Origin: B46-G9 sp964548365
Lineage (GTDB): Bacteria > Desulfobacterota > DSM-4660 > Desulfatiglandales > Desulfatiglandaceae
Assembly (NCBI GenBank): GCA_964548365.1
Contig: CAZJRD010000002.1
Coordinates: 106,110 to 170,109 of the forward strand
DNA: 64,000 bases
Reading direction: 5' to 3'
This document shows, piece after piece, positions 8,865 through 17,975 of the stretch. The position numbers were made by a program, and so were the translations under genes. Each line of letters begins with the position of its first letter. Position 1 is the first letter of the stretch. The notes beneath the pieces were generated by a model that did no database searches, had not been told where the DNA came from, and saw only the letters and a program-made list of their open reading frames with translations.

Positions 8865-10946
8865 ATGGAAGAGATTCAACAATTACGAAATATTGGAATC
8901 AGCGCCCACATTGACTCGGGCAAGACGACCCTTACTGAGCGGATCCTCTTCTACACGAAGCGTATCCATGCTATCCACGAAGTCCGGGGAAAAGACGGGG
9001 TGGGCGCGAAGATGGATTCCATGGAACTGGAAAAGGAACGCGGCATTACCATATCATCGGCCGCCACCTACTGCCAGTGGAAAGGCCACCGGATCAATAT
9101 TATTGATACGCCGGGGCACGTGGACTTCACTATAGAGGTGGAACGCGCCCTGAGGGTATTGGACGGGGCCATTCTGGTCCTCTGCGCGGTTGGAGGGGTA
9201 CAGTCCCAATCCATCACCGTAGACCGGCAAATGAACCGGTATGCGGTGCCTCGTATCGCCTTCATCAATAAATGCGACCGAGCCGGAGCCGATCCCAAGA
9301 GGGTTCTCAGGCAGATCCGGGAAAAATTGAACGAGAACCCCGTATTGATGCAGATCCCCATAGGGTTGGAAGGAAGCTTTTCCGGAGTGGTGGATCTGGT
9401 GTCGATGAAGGCGATATACTTTGAAGGGGACCGGGGCGAGGCCCTCAACGTCAAGAAAATCCCCGCAGAACTGATGGAGGAGGCAGAAGCCAGGCGCGAG
9501 GAACTTCTGGATGCGGCTTCCCTCTTTTCAGATGAACTGACCGAGGCAATCCTGGAAGAACGAGTAGAAGATGACTTGATTTATGAAGCAGTTCGGAAAG
9601 GGACCCTGTCACGGAAACTAACCCCCGTTTTTGTGGGGTCAGCGTACAAGAATGTGGGTGTTCAGCCCCTGTTGGATGGGGTGAACAGGTATCTCCCATC
9701 CCCGACCGAAGTAGAAAATATTGCCCTCGACCTGGACCAGGGTGAAAAGGAGGTTCCCCTGGAGGTTGATTCGGAAAAGCCGTTGCTGGCACTCGCCTTC
9801 AAGCTGGAAGTGACCCCCTTTGGACAGTTAACCTATCTGCGGGTGTACCAGGGAGCCATCGGCAAGGGAGATGATACCTTTATCACCCGGAACAGGAAAA
9901 AGATAAAGGTGGGAAGGTTGGTTCGGATGCATGCTGATGAGATGGAAGATATTGATCGGGCCAGCGCCGGCGAAATCGTTGCCCTGTTCGGAGTGGATTG
10001 TTACTCAGGAGATACCTTCACGGACGGGAAATTGAATTACAGTATGTCCACTATGTTTGTCCCCGAACCGGTCATTTCCATGACCATCATCCCTGCTGAC
10101 AACAAGGCCCAGGGGAATATGTCCAAGGCCCTGAATCGTTTTACCAGGGAAGATCCCACGTTTCGTTCCCATGTGGATAAGGAATCCAGCGAGACCATCA
10201 TCTCCGGTATGGGGGAACTGCACCTGGATGTCTACGTGGAAAGGATGAAAAGGGAATTTCAGGCGGAGGTGGTGACCGGTATCCCGCAGGTGGCCTACCG
10301 GGAGAGCATTACCAGGAAAGCAGAGTTCGATTATACGCACAAGAAACAGACCGGAGGAGCGGGGCAGTACGGGCGGGTCGCCGGGTTCATGGAGCCTTCC
10401 AGGGACGGTTCCTACGTCTTTGTCAATGAAGTGAAGGGAGGCGCGATTCCCACTGAGTTTATTTCGTCTGTTGATAAAGGCTTTCAGTCTTGCCTCCAGA
10501 AGGGCCAGGTGCTGGGTTTCCCTGTTGTGGGGATGCAGGTGACGGTGAATGATGGGAAGGCCCACAGTGTTGATTCATCTGAGCGGGCCTTTACACATGC
10601 GGCAGTTGGCGCATTCCGGCAAGTTTACAACAAGGCGAAACCGGTTATACTGGAGCCCATTATGAAGGTTTCCATAGAATGCCCCTCCGAGTTCCAGGGA
10701 AACGTGCTGGCCTCCGTCAATCAGCGGAGGGGGCTCATCATGAGTTCTGCTGAAGACGGTGCTTTCAGTAGCATAGACGTTGAAGTCCCGCTGGCGGAGA
10801 TGTTCGGGTATGCCACCGTCCTGCGGTCACTCACCCAGGGGAAGGGAGAATTCACCATGGAATTTTCGAAATATGCAAAGGTCCCTGAATCCATCGCGGA
10901 AGATCTTAAGCGGGAATTCAGGGAGAAGGGAAAGGGAGGGAAATAA
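8865..10946 (+). CDS. fusA: Elongation factor G, mitochondrial EF-G1-like type
   Basis: This complete five-domain translocation GTPase has 693 residues. The P-loop AHIDSGKTT is at about residues 14-22, switch II DTPGHVDF near 82, NKCD near 136, and C-terminal domains IV-V (GGAGQYGRV, RRGLI). The GISAHIDSGKTT start and GVGAKMDSMELEKERGITI segment resemble the EF-G1 group shared by mitochondria, spirochaetes, planctomycetes and delta-proteobacteria rather than the common str-operon EF-G, which usually has AHIDAGKTT. It moves tRNA and mRNA through the ribosome using GTP. It is not next to rpsL, rpsG or tuf here, so a second canonical EF-G may exist elsewhere. It is followed directly by a small ATPase gene. 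Confidence 0.93.
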   Translation: MEEIQQLRNIGISAHIDSGKTTLTERILFYTKRIHAIHEVRGKDGVGAKMDSMELEKERGITISSAATYCQWKGHRINIIDTPGHVDFTIEVERALRVLDGAILVLCAVGGVQSQSITVDRQMNRYAVPRIAFINKCDRAGADPKRVLRQIREKLNENPVLMQIPIGLEGSFSGVVDLVSMKAIYFEGDRGEALNVKKIPAELMEEAEARREELLDAASLFSDELTEAILEERVEDDLIYEAVRKGTLSRKLTPVFVGSAYKNVGVQPLLDGVNRYLPSPTEVENIALDLDQGEKEVPLEVDSEKPLLALAFKLEVTPFGQLTYLRVYQGAIGKGDDTFITRNRKKIKVGRLVRMHADEMEDIDRASAGEIVALFGVDCYSGDTFTDGKLNYSMSTMFVPEPVISMTIIPADNKAQGNMSKALNRFTREDPTFRSHVDKESSETIISGMGELHLDVYVERMKREFQAEVVTGIPQVAYRESITRKAEFDYTHKKQTGGAGQYGRVAGFMEPSRDGSYVFVNEVKGGAIPTEFISSVDKGFQSCLQKGQVLGFPVVGMQVTVNDGKAHSVDSSERAFTHAAVGAFRQVYNKAKPVILEPIMKVSIECPSEFQGNVLASVNQRRGLIMSSAEDGAFSSIDVEVPLAEMFGYATVLRSLTQGKGEFTMEFSKYAKVPESIAEDLKREFREKGKGGK

Positions 10947-10947
10947 T

Positions 10948-11649
10948 ATGGAAAGATTTATCTCGGTGAGCCCGCTGAAGCTGTTGGATCAATCCTCCCG
11001 GAAAGGACTGGGTCCGGGAAATCTGGGCGTTCTCATCGCCAGGGCGGGAGTGGGAAAGACCGCTTGTCTCATCCACATCGCTTTTGACCGCATCTTTCGC
11101 GGTGAAAAACTGGTGCATGTCTCTCTTGATGAAACACCTGAAAAAGTGACGTCCTACTACAACGTCATCCTGTATGATTTGGTGAAGGCGCTGGATATGG
11201 AGGATGAATTTGAGCTTAGAGGTCGCATCGATCGAAACAGGCTGATCCTGGCCTATTTGAACCAGAGTTTTTCATTGGACCGCTTGCGCGCCAACCTGGA
11301 AAACCTGGAAAAGAATATGGACTTTAGACCCGATGTCCTCATTGTGGACGGTATGGATTGCGACAAGGCTTCAAAAGAAACCTTTGAAGCATTCAAGCAG
11401 TTGGCCGAATCCATTGAGGCTGAAATATGGTTCTCCGCCCTTTCCCACCGGCACATTACGGAAACCAACGAACGGGGAGTCCCGTACCCTTGCCACGAGG
11501 TTGATGATCTTTTCAGTATTATCCTGCAACTGCAACCAGAAGGCAACGGCATGCGGCTTAAACTCTTGAAAGACCACGATCACCCAGGCATCTCGGATGT
11601 GAGTGTAAACCTGGATCCGGGCACTTTCCTCGTCCAGGAGATTGATTGA
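10948..11649 (+). CDS. Small RecA/KaiC-like P-loop ATPase of unknown role
   Basis: This 233-residue protein begins at an ATG 2 bases after the EF-G stop, with a GGGAGGGAAATA ribosome site inside the EF-G end. Walker A is ARAGVGKT (31-38) and a Walker B-like DVLIVDGMD lies near 128-136. VHVSLDETPEKV after strand 2 and WFSALSHRH near residue 160 resemble single-domain KaiC/RadA-like ATPases. No second domain, zinc finger or membrane segment is seen. Tight coupling to EF-G suggests co-expression, but a functional link is only inference. Family membership is likely; the function is not recognised. Confidence 0.7.
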   Translation: MERFISVSPLKLLDQSSRKGLGPGNLGVLIARAGVGKTACLIHIAFDRIFRGEKLVHVSLDETPEKVTSYYNVILYDLVKALDMEDEFELRGRIDRNRLILAYLNQSFSLDRLRANLENLEKNMDFRPDVLIVDGMDCDKASKETFEAFKQLAESIEAEIWFSALSHRHITETNERGVPYPCHEVDDLFSIILQLQPEGNGMRLKLLKDHDHPGISDVSVNLDPGTFLVQEID

Positions 11650-11675
11650 GGGAAAAAGGGTGCCGGTGGATGATC

Positions 11676-13190
11676 CTATGTGTCCCGGTCTTTGCTGTTC
11701 TGTTCGTTGAGGAATGGGGTGAAGAAGATAAGGACCATACCTGGGACGGATGCCACGAAACTGATGCCGAAGAACCATCCGTAGCCGAGCCACTGGGCGA
11801 GGAAGCCGCCTATCACCCCGGAAAGCACGCCGCTGATATTCATAAGACCGGTACCGATGGCATAATGGGCCGCTTTGAACTCGGCGAGGCAGGTCCGCAT
11901 GAGAAAGGTGATCAAGACTGCGGTGCCCAGCCCCCCCGCGAATTGATCAAAGGCGTGGACCGACGCGACGAGGAAGAGATTGAAAGAGCCGATGGGCGTG
12001 GGAACGGAAGCCCCCGTGTTCATGGTCACATATCCATTGAGTCCCAATGCCAGGGCCATATAGATCACGTTCGTCAGATTCTGTGCAAGGAGAAAAGGCC
12101 AGATAGTCTTCCTGAGGCCATACCGGGCAATAAACCAGCCTCCGAGCATGGCGCCGACAATGGAGAAGGGAAGACCTACCCCTCCGGAAATCCAGCCGTA
12201 GTGGACCTTTACGCCCAGGTCAACGAGAAACGGTGATACCATGGATGCCAGCATTGATTCCCCGGTTCTCATCAAAATGATAAAAGCCAGGGCCACCCCC
12301 ATTTTTTCCCTGTCCATGTAGGCCAGGAAGGCCCTCGAATAAAAGGCCTCCGGATCCTTGAAAAGGGATTGCTTAATGCGATTCCTGAACAATGCCATGA
12401 GTGCCAGCAGGATCAGCAGCCCAATCCCGATCCAGCCGGAGACCCTGACACGGCCAAGGAAAGGAAGGTGGTTTTTCAGATTTTCATACCATCCATAGGA
12501 GAGGCTCCATCGCAGGGCAAGAATCATGAGAACCGCGAGCACCAGGATCATGGCGCGTTTCAGGTGCACGAGCGGCCTCAGACACTGGTGGATAGGCCGC
12601 TGGGGATTCTCCACCCTCGGCAGAAGAAAAAAGTGATAGAAGAACAAAATGGCAAGCATCCCGGCCGCAGAGAGGTAGGCCAGGCGCCAGGTGGATACGG
12701 CGCCGATGGTGACCACGATACCGGTGCCGGTCATCATGGCGATGCGGTAAGCCATGACGCGGTATCCCACGAACCGGGCCTGGTTTTTTTTGTCCAGGGC
12801 CTCCATGTAATAGCCGTCTATGGCCATGTCGTGGGTGGCGGCAATGATAGACCCCACAAAGAGAAAAACGGCAATATACTGGATTACCCCGGGAAATGGA
12901 GTGAGCAGGGCGACCACTAGAAAGAGCAGGACCAGCAGCCCCTGGGTATTCAGGAGCCACCGGCGTTTCGTTCCAAACTGGTCAATCTGGGGTCCCCAGA
13001 GAAACTTGAGAACCCAGGGCAAGCCGAAAAGGGAGGTGAGCCCGATAGCCTCAAGGCTGACCTTCCTGTCGCGAAAAAAGACGGAAGATACGATGCGGAT
13101 CAAGGTATAGGGGAAGCCTTCGGCAAAGTAGGTAGTGAAGGCCCACACGTGGGGGGTCTGGAGATTCTTTTTGTTGAGGATTTCCGGCAT
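11676..13190 (-). CDS. AmpG-like MFS transporter
   Basis: This 504-residue hydrophobic protein has about 12-14 predicted membrane helices. The early YFAEGFPYTLIRIVSSVFFRD, GLPWVLKFLWGPQIDQFG and THDMAIDGYYMEAL motifs are characteristic of the AmpG/PAT (SLC33-like) branch of the major facilitator family. E. coli AmpG imports anhydromuropeptides for cell-wall recycling; related members carry acetyl-CoA or unknown cargo. A charged loop near residues 210-290 splits the two halves. It is transcribed opposite to its neighbours and ends 26 bases from the ATPase gene, a convergent arrangement. Substrate is unproven. Confidence 0.75.
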   Translation of the reverse strand: MPEILNKKNLQTPHVWAFTTYFAEGFPYTLIRIVSSVFFRDRKVSLEAIGLTSLFGLPWVLKFLWGPQIDQFGTKRRWLLNTQGLLVLLFLVVALLTPFPGVIQYIAVFLFVGSIIAATHDMAIDGYYMEALDKKNQARFVGYRVMAYRIAMMTGTGIVVTIGAVSTWRLAYLSAAGMLAILFFYHFFLLPRVENPQRPIHQCLRPLVHLKRAMILVLAVLMILALRWSLSYGWYENLKNHLPFLGRVRVSGWIGIGLLILLALMALFRNRIKQSLFKDPEAFYSRAFLAYMDREKMGVALAFIILMRTGESMLASMVSPFLVDLGVKVHYGWISGGVGLPFSIVGAMLGGWFIARYGLRKTIWPFLLAQNLTNVIYMALALGLNGYVTMNTGASVPTPIGSFNLFLVASVHAFDQFAGGLGTAVLITFLMRTCLAEFKAAHYAIGTGLMNISGVLSGVIGGFLAQWLGYGWFFGISFVASVPGMVLIFFTPFLNEQNSKDRDT

Positions 13191-13325
13191 TGCCCTCTTT
13201 CATATCCGGGAAGGGTTCCGGGATCAACAAAATTTTTGTGTTAATCCTTCCTTGACTTTCCTGCGGATGTGAGGGTAAAGGAGTTCATTTGGAGAGTCCT
13301 TTTATCAATGTTTTGATGTGGAGCT

Positions 13326-13525
13326 CAGGATATGATGTCTTTTTTCGATTACGAGTCTCCCGGGCTGGTATTTTTCGCGACTTATCCACGGGGGAGCATT
13401 GCCCCCTCCGCATTCCAGTCCTCAGGAAAAAGCGCCCTGAGGACCTGGCTGCGGTTTCCCCCATAGATAAGTCACAAAAATACGGAAGCCCTCCCGCCGG
13501 TAACGAAAAAAGACGTCATATCCTG
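13326..13525. repeat. 200-bp imperfect palindrome upstream of map
   Basis: Two arms of about 78 bp (13326-13403 and about 13448-13525) are imperfect inverted copies; the outermost 22 bases match with one mismatch. The centre carries its own short hairpin, TCCTCAGG (13419-13426) with CCTGAGGA (13436-13443). The transcript could fold into one long rod. It lies in the 412-base gap between the divergently transcribed AmpG-like gene and map. The rest of the gap shows nothing recognisable. It resembles a MITE or the remains of one; no target-site duplication is obvious. Confidence 0.7.
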
Positions 13526-13602
13526 TGTGTGCCACATAAACGATATTTTTTCCTGGAAAGCTGGCGAGGGGGAACGCTTGGGAAAGGAATTGAGGATGAA
13601 GC

Positions 13603-14502
13603 ATGCTACATGATACCAAGAGAAGGAAGATAGGCAGAAACGATCCCTGCCCCTGCGGAAGCGGCCTGAAATATAAGAAATGCTGTATGAACAAGCCCCA
13701 CATCAATGCTGAACCAGTTGATATGAAACGCATCTATGCTGAGAAATACCGGATTCGCCTGAAAGACGCACAGGATGTGGAGGGCATCAGAAGAGCGGGG
13801 CGGTTAGTGGTGGATACACTGGACCTGGTAGAAAGCCATATCAGGCCGGGAATAAAAACAGACGACATAAACAAGCTTGTCCATGATTTCACCGTGAAAC
13901 ATGGCGCCACGCCTGCTCCTCTTAACTACCGGGGATATCCCAAAAGCGTATGTGTTTCCATAAACGAGGTCATCTGCCACGGCATTCCGGGTGAACGGGT
14001 CCTGCGGGACGGTGATATCGTGAATGTGGACGTCACTTCCATCTTGAACGACTACTATGCCGATGCGAGTAAGACCTTTTTCGTGGGGGAACCTGGAGCG
14101 GATGCGAAAAAGATTGTTGTGGTTGCCAGGACGAGCCTGAAGGTCGGTCTCGACCAAGTAAGACCCGACAATACCATTGGCGATATCGGGTGGGCCATCC
14201 AGCGATATGCGGAAGGGGCGGGCTGTTCGGTAGTGCGGGAGTTCGTAGGCCACGGTGTCGGCTTTGATTTTCACGAACCGCCCCAGGTGCCACACTACGG
14301 CCGGAAGGGGGAAGGGGTCCCCCTCGTTTCCGGCATGGTGTTCACGGTTGAACCCATGATAAACCTGGGCAAGAAAGATCTCTATGTCCTGGATGATAAC
14401 TGGACCGCAGTGACCGAGGATGGCTCACTTTCCGCACAGTTCGAGCAAACTGTCGTGGTAACCGATACAGGGTATGAGAGCCTGACTCCTTTTGATATTT
14501 GA
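13603..14502 (+). CDS. map: Methionine aminopeptidase with N-terminal SEC-C motif
   Basis: This 299-residue protein removes the initiator Met from nascent proteins. Residues 1-32 form a SEC-C zinc-binding motif (NDPCPCGSGLKYKKCC), as found at the SecA C-terminus and in some ribosome-linked MetAPs. The peptidase domain then has the type I metal ligands: the two Asp in NVDVTSILNDYYADAS, the His in GHGVGFDFHEPP and the Glu in VEPM and FEQT. SEC-C probably brings the enzyme to the ribosome or SecB. queG follows 25 bases downstream, probably in the same transcript. Confidence 0.95.
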   Translation: MLHDTKRRKIGRNDPCPCGSGLKYKKCCMNKPHINAEPVDMKRIYAEKYRIRLKDAQDVEGIRRAGRLVVDTLDLVESHIRPGIKTDDINKLVHDFTVKHGATPAPLNYRGYPKSVCVSINEVICHGIPGERVLRDGDIVNVDVTSILNDYYADASKTFFVGEPGADAKKIVVVARTSLKVGLDQVRPDNTIGDIGWAIQRYAEGAGCSVVREFVGHGVGFDFHEPPQVPHYGRKGEGVPLVSGMVFTVEPMINLGKKDLYVLDDNWTAVTEDGSLSAQFEQTVVVTDTGYESLTPFDI

Positions 14503-14527
14503 TAGCGGACTCTGCAGGGTGTGAAAA

Positions 14528-15460
14528 ATGCATTTTTATCTGCGTATCACCCGGAGAGCACTTGACCTGGGGTTTCTCGCGGTCGGCTTTTGCCGCCCAG
14601 GCCCGCCGCCGTTTCTTGCTGAGTACAACCAGTGGGTAGATGCAGGGAAATACGGTAACATGCGATGGCTTCAGGATCACAGGGATTTAAAGGCCGATCC
14701 GGGAAAAGTGCTTGAATGCTGCGAGACAATTATCTCCCTTGGCTTCCCCTATCCTTCAAAGAAACCCAGCACTTCAGACGAGTTCACCGCCGCCCGGTAC
14801 ACCAGGCCCGAGAGCCCGGATTACCATGATAGCATCAAGGAACGAGCCAAGTCCCTTGTGGCACTCATATCCGAAGAATATCCAGGAGAGCGCTCACGTA
14901 TTTGCGTGGACTCAGCACCTCTCCTGGAACGCGGCTTTGCCTATGCATCCGGCATTGGCTTTATCGGGAAGAACAACATGCTCATCAGGCCCGGGCACGG
15001 CTCATATTTTTTCCTGGCCGAAGTGCTTACCACCGCGCTGTTTCCCATCCCGGCGGTGAAACCCATGGTGAGCTTGTGTGGCAGATGCAGTCGTTGCGTG
15101 GAAGCGTGCCCCACAGGAGCCCTTGAAAGGCCATTCCTCCTCGATGCCGCCAAGTGTCTCTCCTATCTGACCATCGAAAAAAAAGGGTCAATTGATCGTA
15201 AAACGGGGAAGAAAATGGGGGGGTGCTTTTTTGGATGTGATGTATGCCAGGAGGTGTGCCCGTTCAATCCGGGCCCCGGCGAAAGAGAGAAAAATCTCCC
15301 TTCTCTCAAGGCAATCCTTCAGATGGATCAGGAAACCTTCAAAAATCAATTCGGAAATACCGCCTTTGCCCGGGCTGGCCTAGAAAAGATCAAGAGCAAT
15401 ATCAGGACAATGGCTGAAGGTGTCTTTCCACAAAGGCGTGAAGGGCATCAGGATAAATAG
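14528..15460 (+). CDS. queG: QueG, epoxyqueuosine reductase
   Basis: This 310-residue cobalamin and Fe-S enzyme does the last step of queuosine synthesis in tRNA. Family motifs include CVDSAPLLERGFA (around residue 125; the Asp is the usual catalytic acid) and FIGKNNMLI. Two 4Fe-4S clusters are indicated by CGRCSRCVEACP (about 185-196) and CFFGCDVCQEVCP (about 235-247). The length is a little short of the usual 340-380 residues, with no C-terminal HEAT-like tail visible. Its 3' end overlaps the 3' end of the convergent hydrolase gene by 59 bases. Confidence 0.92.
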   Translation: MHFYLRITRRALDLGFLAVGFCRPGPPPFLAEYNQWVDAGKYGNMRWLQDHRDLKADPGKVLECCETIISLGFPYPSKKPSTSDEFTAARYTRPESPDYHDSIKERAKSLVALISEEYPGERSRICVDSAPLLERGFAYASGIGFIGKNNMLIRPGHGSYFFLAEVLTTALFPIPAVKPMVSLCGRCSRCVEACPTGALERPFLLDAAKCLSYLTIEKKGSIDRKTGKKMGGCFFGCDVCQEVCPFNPGPGEREKNLPSLKAILQMDQETFKNQFGNTAFARAGLEKIKSNIRTMAEGVFPQRREGHQDK

Positions 15461-16250
15461 AATCGAGGCTCGAGCTGCTGTGGTCTGAGCCAAGGGAGAC
15501 AAAGAGTTCAGCACGGCCGGTCGGAAAGCTGTCCCGCAACCTCCAGGCGTGATGAAGCGGAAAATTCTGGTCTCTCCCACCATGAATAAGCAGGACGGGG
15601 ACGTCAATAGAAGGGGCCAGCCTCATGGGGCTCACTGTATCGAGCCGGAACCCATAGAAGATATCCATCCAGAGCACGATCATGGGCGCGAAAACAGGGC
15701 CAAGATAACGATTTTGATTCCGGTAAAGGCTGAACATGGCCTCCCTGGTCCGTGCGTAACATCCCTCCAGGAAGAGAAGCCGAATCTTTTGCTGTTTTCT
15801 GCTGGCGGCAATGACTGCACCCGCGGCGCCGATAGAATGGCCGTAGAGCAGGACCGGTTCTCCGATCCAGTCCATAACCGTTTCAATGTCCTGGGCAAAC
15901 CGAAAGGCATTCATGAAGCGATTCCTGGATGAGCCTCCATGATCCCTTGCGCTGTGCAGCACGGTGGTGAATCCCATCTGCCTGAATAGACGAGCCCTCC
16001 CCACCATCCTGTCCCTGTTGCGGCTCCATCCGTGGGCCAGGAGCACCGTGCCACGTGATTTCCCCTCCGGTTCAATACGCCACACCTCCAGTTCTCCACC
16101 GTCAACGGCTGGGATCCTGGTGTCAATCACATGCCCCCAGCCCGGGCGATCCGTCACCGGTTCGCGGGGAATTTGATGGACGAGATAGGTCAGGGCAAGG
16201 GTTACCAGCAGGTAGAGTGTTATAATGATAAGAAAGGCATGAAGAATCAT
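15402..16250 (-). CDS. Membrane-anchored alpha/beta hydrolase
   Basis: This 282-residue protein opens with a hydrophobic helix (about residues 1-22), a likely membrane anchor or signal. VLLAHGWSRNRD carries the oxyanion-hole HG, and GHSIGA near residue 117 carries the nucleophile Ser. The acid is probably in HGGRDQNFP and the His in LGSDHSS. This is the pattern of serine hydrolases or esterases; the substrate cannot be read from the sequence. The gene converges on queG with a 59-base overlap. It is upstream of, and on the same strand as, nothing obviously related, since the next gene ends 73 bases before its start. Confidence 0.75.
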   Translation of the reverse strand: MILHAFLIIITLYLLVTLALTYLVHQIPREPVTDRPGWGHVIDTRIPAVDGGELEVWRIEPEGKSRGTVLLAHGWSRNRDRMVGRARLFRQMGFTTVLHSARDHGGSSRNRFMNAFRFAQDIETVMDWIGEPVLLYGHSIGAAGAVIAASRKQQKIRLLFLEGCYARTREAMFSLYRNQNRYLGPVFAPMIVLWMDIFYGFRLDTVSPMRLAPSIDVPVLLIHGGRDQNFPLHHAWRLRDSFPTGRAELFVSLGSDHSSSSLDSIYPDALHAFVERHLQPLS

Positions 16251-16323
16251 AGGAATCTGAGAGGAGCGAATCCCTCTCTTTCTGGATGAAATATGGCAGC
16301 CGTTTTATCCGAGCCAGGCATTC

Positions 16324-17088
16324 TCAGATACGCTTAAAACGTGATGAAGCCTTTGCCCGATCAGAGAAAAGCTTGGAGCAGGTCGGGCAGTATCTGTGGT
16401 GTTCTTTTATGTCAATGTGAGGTAATGTTGCCTCTGAGATATGGGCAAGAAATTTCTGAGAGGCAAAATACCTCCCGCACGCCTCGCACCGGAGGAGGGG
16501 ATGAATTCCGATAGTTTCTTCACGAATGGATATGGTCCTGATGCCTTCTTCGTCCACTAGGTGAATGGTGCCGGTTGGACAAATGTTGGCACAGGTTCCA
16601 CAGCCGATGCAGAGGCCTTCTATGGGTAGCACGTAACTGGTTCCATCGCGCTTTTCCATCTTCAAGGCCCCCACACCCACTACCTCTTTGCATACCCTGA
16701 TGCAAAGGCGGCAACGCACGCAACCATCGGGAATGGGGCCGGTTGGAATATCAAATTCCTCGGCGATTTGCCGCAGCCTCTTTGCCTGGGGGGCCAGTGA
16801 GAGGAGCCTGTGCATGGCCTTCTCCCGTGCCTTTTTGACAAGTTCCGAATCAGTTGATATTGCGAGGCCTTGCTTGGCCTTGAGGATGCAGGAAAGCATA
16901 ACTCTTGGCTTTCCTGCCTTGCTCTTTACTTCAACCGCGCAAAGCTTGCAGGCTCCAATAGGTCGGAGTGCCTTGTGATAACAAAGCGTCGGAACTCTGA
17001 TCTCATTCTGCTTCAAGACCTCCATGACGGTCATTCCCTCTTCAGCCTCACAAGGTCTTTCATCAATGACGATATGAACTTTTTTCAA
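16324..17088 (-). CDS. NuoG-like 2Fe-2S/4Fe-4S electron transfer subunit
   Basis: This protein of about 254 residues contains an N-terminal 2Fe-2S plant-type ferredoxin domain (CYHKALRPIGACKLCAVEV with a later Cys in MLSC). A His/Cys-type linker follows. Then come two 4Fe-4S sites (CVRCRLCIRVCKE, CIGCGTCANICP) and a C-terminal zinc-ribbon-like pair (CEACGRYF, CPTCSKLF). The arrangement matches the N-terminal part of NuoG, HydA-type and NAD-dependent formate dehydrogenase electron-input subunits. It is the last gene of a minus-strand operon with a molybdopterin enzyme, so it probably feeds or drains electrons there. A TTG at 17088, preceded by AAAGGG, is preferred; an upstream TTG at 17106 abuts the CBS gene. 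Confidence 0.8.
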   Translation of the reverse strand: MKKVHIVIDERPCEAEEGMTVMEVLKQNEIRVPTLCYHKALRPIGACKLCAVEVKSKAGKPRVMLSCILKAKQGLAISTDSELVKKAREKAMHRLLSLAPQAKRLRQIAEEFDIPTGPIPDGCVRCRLCIRVCKEVVGVGALKMEKRDGTSYVLPIEGLCIGCGTCANICPTGTIHLVDEEGIRTISIREETIGIHPLLRCEACGRYFASQKFLAHISEATLPHIDIKEHHRYCPTCSKLFSDRAKASSRFKRI

Positions 17089-17106
17089 GGTAATACCCTT
17101 TGCCAA

Positions 17107-17556
17107 TTAGTCAGTAACTGCTTCCTGCAGATCCTTCAGATATTCTTCAAGGTAGCGGATTTCAGTATTCAGTGTTCCCAGTTGATGGTGCAGGAGATCG
17201 CAGATATATACCATGCCGATGATATCAGGCCCCTCAACAATGGGCAGGTGCCTGATATCGGCTTGGACCATAAGTGAAATGATATTCTCAATCTGATCTT
17301 CTGGTTTACCCACTATGAGTTTGTTGGTCATGGCTTCTTTGAGACCGATTTCATTGAAAGGCTTTTCCTCGTATCGAACATAACAGTGGGGCACATCACG
17401 TTCAGTGAAGATGCCAACCGGCAGATCGTTTTCCGTGACAATCACTGCGCTCACCTGTTTTTCGGACATAAGCCTAATGGCATCTTCAGCAGTCTGCAAG
17501 ACATCCAGAGAGAAAAAGGTTCTCACTTCTTCGTTCAAGATTTCTTCAAGTTTCAT
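17107..17556 (-). CDS. Tandem CBS-domain protein
   Basis: This 149-residue protein consists of two CBS domains (about residues 5-65 and 75-130; AIRLMSEKQVSAVIVTENDLPVGIFTERD and RHLPIVEGPDIIGMVYICDLL are characteristic) plus a short C-terminal helix. Such stand-alone CBS pairs bind adenine nucleotides or NAD(P)H and act as energy or redox sensors of partner enzymes. Its place between the flavin subunit and the NuoG-like subunit suggests it tunes this complex by nucleotide level; that is inference. An AGGAGAACGTTC ribosome site precedes the ATG. Confidence 0.85.
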   Translation of the reverse strand: MKLEEILNEEVRTFFSLDVLQTAEDAIRLMSEKQVSAVIVTENDLPVGIFTERDVPHCYVRYEEKPFNEIGLKEAMTNKLIVGKPEDQIENIISLMVQADIRHLPIVEGPDIIGMVYICDLLHHQLGTLNTEIRYLEEYLKDLQEAVTD

Positions 17557-17651
17557 GAACGTTCTCCTGTCTCAATCGTCTTCTTATCAATGCAGACCCG
17601 GTTGACCTCAATCATGTCCCGAGTGGTCTGTACATCCTCTGCGGCGCCAAG

Positions 17652-17885
17652 TTATCCGTTTCCCGATGTCTCTTGTTTTTCCAAAGGGCGGAGGCAGTCC
17701 TGGGGAAATCTGTGGGTACCTTCTCCATCCAGTGTCACTTCAATGAGTGCATCAGGATCGTTCTTGGTCGTATCAGGGTCGGTTATGATGCCATGGACGC
17801 CGATGAAGCCATCCATATATGGCTGCCAGCTTTCATCTTCAGATTTTTGGTATACTTCTACCCTTTGTCCTTTCCGAAACGCCAT
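17652..17885 (-). CDS. Small beta-rich protein of unknown function in the Mo-enzyme operon
   Basis: This 77-residue protein (MAFRKGQRVEVYQ...) starts at an ATG preceded by GAGAGGAG. The short beta-strand pattern (KGQRVEVY, GFIGVHGIITDPDT, ALIEVTLDGEGTHRFP) resembles an SH3-like or KOW-like barrel. There is no Cys cluster and no membrane segment. It lies between the flavin/Fe-S subunit and the CBS gene, so it may be an accessory or regulatory piece of that complex. The family is not recognised. Confidence 0.6.
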   Translation of the reverse strand: MAFRKGQRVEVYQKSEDESWQPYMDGFIGVHGIITDPDTTKNDPDALIEVTLDGEGTHRFPQDCLRPLEKQETSGNG

Positions 17886-17975
17886 TTTATCAACTCCTCT
17901 CACCTGCAACTTTCACGGCTCACGTCGCTCATGACGCAAAGTTCGCGAAAAAGACCGGTTTCAGGCTTGTTCTGG

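Noticed and set aside
11646..12236. A plus-strand open frame of 196 codons
   Set aside because: It is the complement of the AmpG-like transporter, whose membrane helices and motifs are clear on the minus strand.
13289..13633. A 114-codon plus-strand open frame before map
   Set aside because: It is made mostly of the two arms of the large palindrome and lacks a ribosome site.
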